Positions 14,046-17,093 of a stretch of 17,093 nt of DNA are shown here, piece by piece. The notes beneath the pieces were generated by a model. That model saw only the letters and a program-made list of their open reading frames with translations. It searched no databases and was not told the DNA's origin. Source of the stretch: Candidatus Latescibacterota bacterium (GTDB taxonomy: Bacteria; Latescibacterota; MVCY01); the NCBI GenBank assembly GCA_030669445.1, contig DAOVDP010000007.1, positions 1 to 17,093 of the forward strand. Reading direction: 5' to 3'. The position numbers and the translations under genes were made by a program. How positions within the stretch are numbered: the stretch's first letter is position 1; the number at the start of each line of letters is the position of its first letter.

Positions 14046-15962
14046 TTACCACCCGACGATGGGGTGCCCCTGGCCTGGGGGGAAGCAAAACATATCCACG
14101 AGAAAGGAGATCCCTGCACCCACAAAATAGCCCATTGCCAGACCAATGACAAGTAGTCTGGCGCCTTTGTACTTCTCAATACCTCCTAATTTGAGGAGCA
14201 GAAACTTTGTTGCCCAGGCAAGGAATATGGGAAAGACCGTCCACCTTATCGGGTCAATTGTGGAGATAATAAAGCCAATGGGATGTAAGGGCCACCATAG
14301 GAATCTATATCTCAGAAAAGTGAGCCCAGCAGCCACAGTAGCCCCGATGCCTAAGAAGAGAAACCTTTTCAGGGCAGGGCCAAAGGGGCCCTTCATCCAT
14401 TCTATCGCTGTATCAATTGAGATGTTACTTCCGTATGAGAACATCCAGTATCCAAAGCTCTGTGCACCATTATGATAGCAGAGAAATAGAGTGTAGTATA
14501 TCGAGACAGTCAAGCTCACTGCCAATGCAGTAAACACAGCAAGCAGAATACCCCTTCTGTTCTTAACCACATCGCTTAGTTTGCCGATATGAGAAAAGGC
14601 GAAGAAGCCCAGAGTCCTTCCTTGACCTAAGAATGCACGGGAAAGGGACAAGACGGCCAAGGAGGGGGCAGATAGGTGAAAGGTGCCAAGAGCATGGCAG
14701 GTGAAATTCCCGGGCATCAACGGACCCCTGGCAAAGATCAACCCTCCCTTAGCCATTAGTCTGCCAACTCCTATATAAAGGATAAGAATGGATAACACAA
14801 ACACAAAGACGGCAGGATACCCCATGCCAGCTTTATGCAACCATCCACTAACATAGGTCAATCCTAAGATTAAGCCAAAGACAGCTGTCCTATACGAGAG
14901 GAGTTCCCCTGAATCATCTATGCCACTATTTTTACTGAATGCCTTTTTAAATACATTTTTCAGGTGCCTACGTCCTACCCAAAGTCCCCACAGCACCATA
15001 AAGACTAACGCCCCGTAGCTCTGATAGCCCACAGAGGGAGCCAGGGAAGACTCTAATTCTCTAGGACCTATGCTGAATCCGATTCTTCTGAAGACCCCGA
15101 TCTGAATGACCCCAATTAGGTGAAAAAACCAGATGCTCGCAAGCACATCCAGGTTTGCAAAAAAGGCGAAGCTGAAGACAGGAATGTTCATCTTCAGGAA
15201 TATCCCTGGAAAATCACGGCCGAACGAGATTATCCTGCGGCTTTCTATGGGAATTACGGGGAGGAGGGGATGAAAATAACTCCCGATGTTCCAGAGAATA
15301 GCAAATGCTGAAAGACCAAATCCAATCCAAAATAGCCTGTTATGCATAAAGGCGGGCAAAACTGACCTGCTTTTCTTTGTCATCTCCACAATAGGCTCCG
15401 TTATCGGAAACCTCACCCTCTCATTCTCTACCCACTGTTTCCTCAGGATGGCAGCGATACAATAAAAGACGAAGAAGAAGACAATTATGAAACTTAACCA
15501 CCAGAACAGAGGGACAAACCAGGTTCCCCAGGGAATAGACTTGCCTTTGGGCAAACCTATATATAGCCATTCCATAGCATGGTTGTCGTTACTTGGCACA
15601 AACCAGCTAGGAAGATGTTTTGTGATATACTCCCCCCACTGATTCTCAGGAGAGGCAAAGTAATGAGGTTTGGAAAGATAGGCTATTAGATAGCCGGCAA
15701 GGCTGAAAGTCGGGATCGCCACAGATACCAGACACATGCAAAAGATGATGACCAACTCTGACTGACTAAGCCCAAACTTCCGACCAAGTAGTTTTAACAA
15801 GACATTAACAACGACGAGGACAAAGAAAAACGGCAGGATTGCCCCCATATCAAGGTTCTTTGTAACCAAGGAAGAAGAATGTAGGATAAATTCCGAATAG
15901 GGCACCCAGATGCATATCAGTACGGATAGCAGGGCACCCAACAATACTGCGCGAAGAGTCAT
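14046..15962 (-). CDS. Polytopic membrane protein, DUF6785/DUF6784 type
   Basis: A 638-residue inner-membrane protein with roughly 12-14 hydrophobic segments (e.g. 5-25, 41-60, 68-95, 148-173, 208-228, 258-290, 314-330, 358-375, 383-402, 473-495, 533-550, 575-591, 602-626). It resembles the DUF6785 N-terminal and DUF6784 C-terminal families, seen in candidate-phylum genomes and reminiscent of oligopeptide-transporter (OPT) proteins. Typical features are the loop FPITEPIVEM after a charged KQWVENERVR segment (175-194) and the C-terminal RYRFLWWPLHPIGF with the later LKLGGIEKYKGAR (552-602). A transporter role is likely but unproven and the substrate is unknown. The lyase-like gene follows after 29 bp in the same direction, so the pair may take up and cleave one substrate. 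No strong promoter was found; the 477-bp region upstream is gene-free. Confidence 0.75.
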   Translation of the reverse strand: MTLRAVLLGALLSVLICIWVPYSEFILHSSSLVTKNLDMGAILPFFFVLVVVNVLLKLLGRKFGLSQSELVIIFCMCLVSVAIPTFSLAGYLIAYLSKPHYFASPENQWGEYITKHLPSWFVPSNDNHAMEWLYIGLPKGKSIPWGTWFVPLFWWLSFIIVFFFVFYCIAAILRKQWVENERVRFPITEPIVEMTKKSRSVLPAFMHNRLFWIGFGLSAFAILWNIGSYFHPLLPVIPIESRRIISFGRDFPGIFLKMNIPVFSFAFFANLDVLASIWFFHLIGVIQIGVFRRIGFSIGPRELESSLAPSVGYQSYGALVFMVLWGLWVGRRHLKNVFKKAFSKNSGIDDSGELLSYRTAVFGLILGLTYVSGWLHKAGMGYPAVFVFVLSILILYIGVGRLMAKGGLIFARGPLMPGNFTCHALGTFHLSAPSLAVLSLSRAFLGQGRTLGFFAFSHIGKLSDVVKNRRGILLAVFTALAVSLTVSIYYTLFLCYHNGAQSFGYWMFSYGSNISIDTAIEWMKGPFGPALKRFLFLGIGATVAAGLTFLRYRFLWWPLHPIGFIISTIDPIRWTVFPIFLAWATKFLLLKLGGIEKYKGARLLVIGLAMGYFVGAGISFLVDMFCFPPGQGHPIVGW

Positions 15963-16049
15963 TCACTTAAACCCTTTGTTGTACTATCACCTAATAATTT
16001 GTTCTAACTGTTTTAATTCAAGCGCCACTAAAGATGTTAGGCGAATTGA

Positions 16050-16110
16050 ACGGATGAAACAGACTTGACAAATATCCGTGTTTATCTGTTTAATCCGTTG
16101 TGAATCCGAT
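16050..16110. repeat. Inverted repeat with degenerate ATCCG direct repeats
   Basis: ACGGATGAAACAGA (16050-16063) and TCTGTTTAATCCGT (16085-16098) are inverted copies with one mismatch, extended one base outward. The inner loop and right flank (16074-16110) contain ATCCGTG, ATCTGTT, ATCCGTTG and ATCCGATG at 10-11-base spacing. It resembles short dispersed intergenic repeats of environmental genomes. No spacers or array regularity suggest CRISPR. Confidence 0.5.
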
Positions 16111-16283
16111 GTTTAAAAGGAGCGCTACCCCGAGGACACCGACATAAGTCCGTGTGATGGCGCCCCTTCTCAGTTAGATTAACCTCTGGTGTAAAGCAAC
16201 TATGAGGTTCTTGTGAAGGCGAGTGGCCGTCCGTTCCTGCTCAGATCCCTTGGGCTCCAAAGACAATCCTGCCCTCAGATTCG

Positions 16284-16314
16284 GATTGCTCCGGCACTTC
16301 GCGCCTCGCAACGA
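16284..16314 (-). repeat. Degenerate half-copy of the GTCATTGCGAG palindrome, opposite orientation
   Basis: Read on the minus strand it begins GTCGTTGCGAGG and ends GGAGCAATC, matching one arm of the palindrome at 1643-1724 with a few substitutions. It stands in the spacer upstream of the membrane-protein gene. Confidence 0.55.
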
Positions 16315-16372
16315 CATGGAAATGTGCCGCACTCAAGGCAAATAGTACTGTCAGTTATTAAAAGAATTCTGC

Positions 16373-16413
16373 AAAAAGACACCACTACATTTGGAATGCA
16401 GTGGTGTCTTTTT
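16373..16413. terminator. Bidirectional intrinsic terminator after the PorV-type gene
   Basis: AAAAAGACACCACT (16373-16386) and AGTGGTGTCTTTTT (16400-16413) form a perfect 14-bp stem, extended by four more pairs past one mismatch, leaving a tiny loop. Five A/T pairs at the base give a T-run on either strand. It begins 27 bp beyond the stop of the PorV-type gene, so its main job is probably to end that minus-strand transcript. Confidence 0.88.
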
Positions 16414-16439
16414 GACTTACAGCCCCTCGAAGCCGGCCT

Positions 16440-17093
16440 TTACTTTTCCAAGGTGAGCGTGAACCTCTGGACGTTGTCGAACAGCTCGAACGTGGTGAAG
16501 GCATAGTCACATCTCACCTTAGCCCACGGTGTCGGAATGTTTACCCCAGCGCCGAAAGAGTATCCTTCGTTCGTGAGCTTATACCCCCTCTGGTCCTCAG
16601 CTCCTGAGTAATTGAGCTTATAGCCACCCCTGAGGAACAGGATATCTCTGAGGTTATATTCCATCCCCGTGAACACAAGCTGTCTGGCGTCCTGCGGTTT
16701 TACAGCATCAGCGAAGACGGTCAGGGCATTAGACCCCTCCCGGACTATACTCATTGATGTCCCGATGGAGAAACTCAGGGGGATAGGGTTGGCGATGTCG
16801 AAGAACTTGACATCAGATCCCAGGTTGTTGATCCTTGCCCCTATCCTCAGATCCCGGAACCCGGTCCTGTAGATGACTCCAAAGTCAACAGCATAGGCGC
16901 TCGCCGTCTCATCGTCTATCGAGGAGTGGATGAACTTGAGGCTACTGCCCATCACAAATCGATCGGTAAACCTCCTGGTATACGAGACCAGGATCGCCAT
17001 ATCGCCATAATTATAGGTGTCACCAGTCTTCGTGTCCATCTGGTACTGTTCAAAACCGGCAGGAGCTATGTCTCTGTCAGCGGGTATATCGGA
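16440..17093 (-). CDS. PorV/PorQ-family outer-membrane beta-barrel protein, 5'-truncated
   Basis: The reading frame is open to the right edge of the window, so the visible 217 residues are the C-terminal part; the ATG at 17037-17039 (MDTKTGD) is internal. Alternating hydrophobic strands run through the whole segment (YGDMAILVSYTRRF, FVMGSSLKFIHSSI, AYAVDFGVIYRTG, LRIGARINNLG, LSFSIGTSMSI, LTVFADAVKP, VFTGMEYNL, ILFLRGGYKLN, YSFGAGVNIP, VRCDYAFTTF) and it ends NVQRFTLTLEK. This is the pattern of PorV/PorQ (FadL-like) barrels. PorV in Bacteroidetes serves type IX secretion as a substrate shuttle; many candidate-phylum paralogues have no known role. The hairpin terminator lies just downstream. 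It is probably separate from the carbohydrate island to its left. Confidence 0.82.
   Translation of the reverse strand, partial: SDIPADRDIAPAGFEQYQMDTKTGDTYNYGDMAILVSYTRRFTDRFVMGSSLKFIHSSIDDETASAYAVDFGVIYRTGFRDLRIGARINNLGSDVKFFDIANPIPLSFSIGTSMSIVREGSNALTVFADAVKPQDARQLVFTGMEYNLRDILFLRGGYKLNYSGAEDQRGYKLTNEGYSFGAGVNIPTPWAKVRCDYAFTTFELFDNVQRFTLTLEK

Larger units (their letters stand above)
15963..16439. other. Gene-free region with repeats and a terminator
   Basis: This 477-bp stretch lies between the membrane-protein gene and the PorV-type gene, both on the minus strand. No credible coding sequence is present. It holds a 15-bp inverted repeat with short degenerate direct repeats (16050-16110), a degenerate half-copy of the dispersed palindrome (16284-16314), and a strong hairpin (16373-16413). 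The leader of the membrane-protein gene has no strong sigma70 match: TTGAAT and AATTAT at about 16 bases spacing are only weak. Confidence 0.7.

Noticed and set aside
16074..16110. Short regular repeats as a CRISPR array
   Set aside because: Units are under 10 bases, degenerate, have no unique spacers, and no cas genes are in the window.
16213..16506. 97-codon plus-strand frame in the gene-free region
   Set aside because: It runs through the repeat half-copy, the hairpin terminator and the antisense end of the PorV-type gene; no family resemblance.

Overview
The window looks like a contig fragment from an uncultivated, probably Gram-negative bacterium. A bacterial DNA polymerase III delta-prime gene (holB) and a ricT gene rule out an archaeon. 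A PorV/PorQ-type outer-membrane beta-barrel and a periplasmic-type sugar importer suggest a diderm. The mix of PorV, a HEAT-repeat secreted protein, a DUF6259-type glycoside-hydrolase-like protein and a DUF6785/DUF6784-type membrane protein is what I would expect from a candidate phylum around the FCB group (Latescibacterota, KSB1, Poribacteria or WOR-3 type). That placement is an inference from gene families, with no marker phylogeny behind it.

Layout, left to right. Positions 1-1592 (+ strand) hold the 3' part of a formyltransferase-family gene overlapping, by an ATGA junction, a HAD-type phosphatase-like gene of the family usually annotated 'EhaR'. A 196-bp convergent spacer (1593-1788) contains an 82-bp imperfect palindrome. 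Everything to the right is on the minus strand. Positions 1789-3735 are holB followed 3 bp later by ricT. Positions 3885-6957 are a three-gene ABC sugar importer transcribed as solute-binding protein, MalF-type permease, MalG-type permease, with no ATPase gene. Positions 7098-9281 encode an AT-rich DUF6259/TIM-barrel glycoside-hydrolase-like protein. Positions 9388-12222 encode a 944-residue exported protein with about 12 tandem Gly/Asp/Tyr repeats followed by HEAT repeats. Positions 12331-14016 encode a GC-rich protein that looks like an (alpha/alpha)6-toroid carbohydrate lyase. Positions 14046-15962 encode a large polytopic membrane protein (DUF6785/DUF6784 type). A 477-bp gene-free region (15963-16439) holds repeats and a strong hairpin terminator. 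It is followed by the C-terminal part of a PorV/PorQ-family outer-membrane protein that runs off the right edge.

How it may work together: 3885-15962 reads as an accessory carbohydrate-scavenging island. It combines a putative lyase, a putative glycosidase, a binding-protein-dependent sugar importer, a second transporter-like membrane protein, and a large exported repeat protein. The substrate cannot be read from sequence. The island is a compositional mosaic (about 29% G+C at the 3' end of the DUF6259 gene, about 63% in the lyase-like gene), so it was probably assembled from pieces of different origin. The housekeeping pair holB-ricT and the formyltransferase/HAD pair lie to its left.
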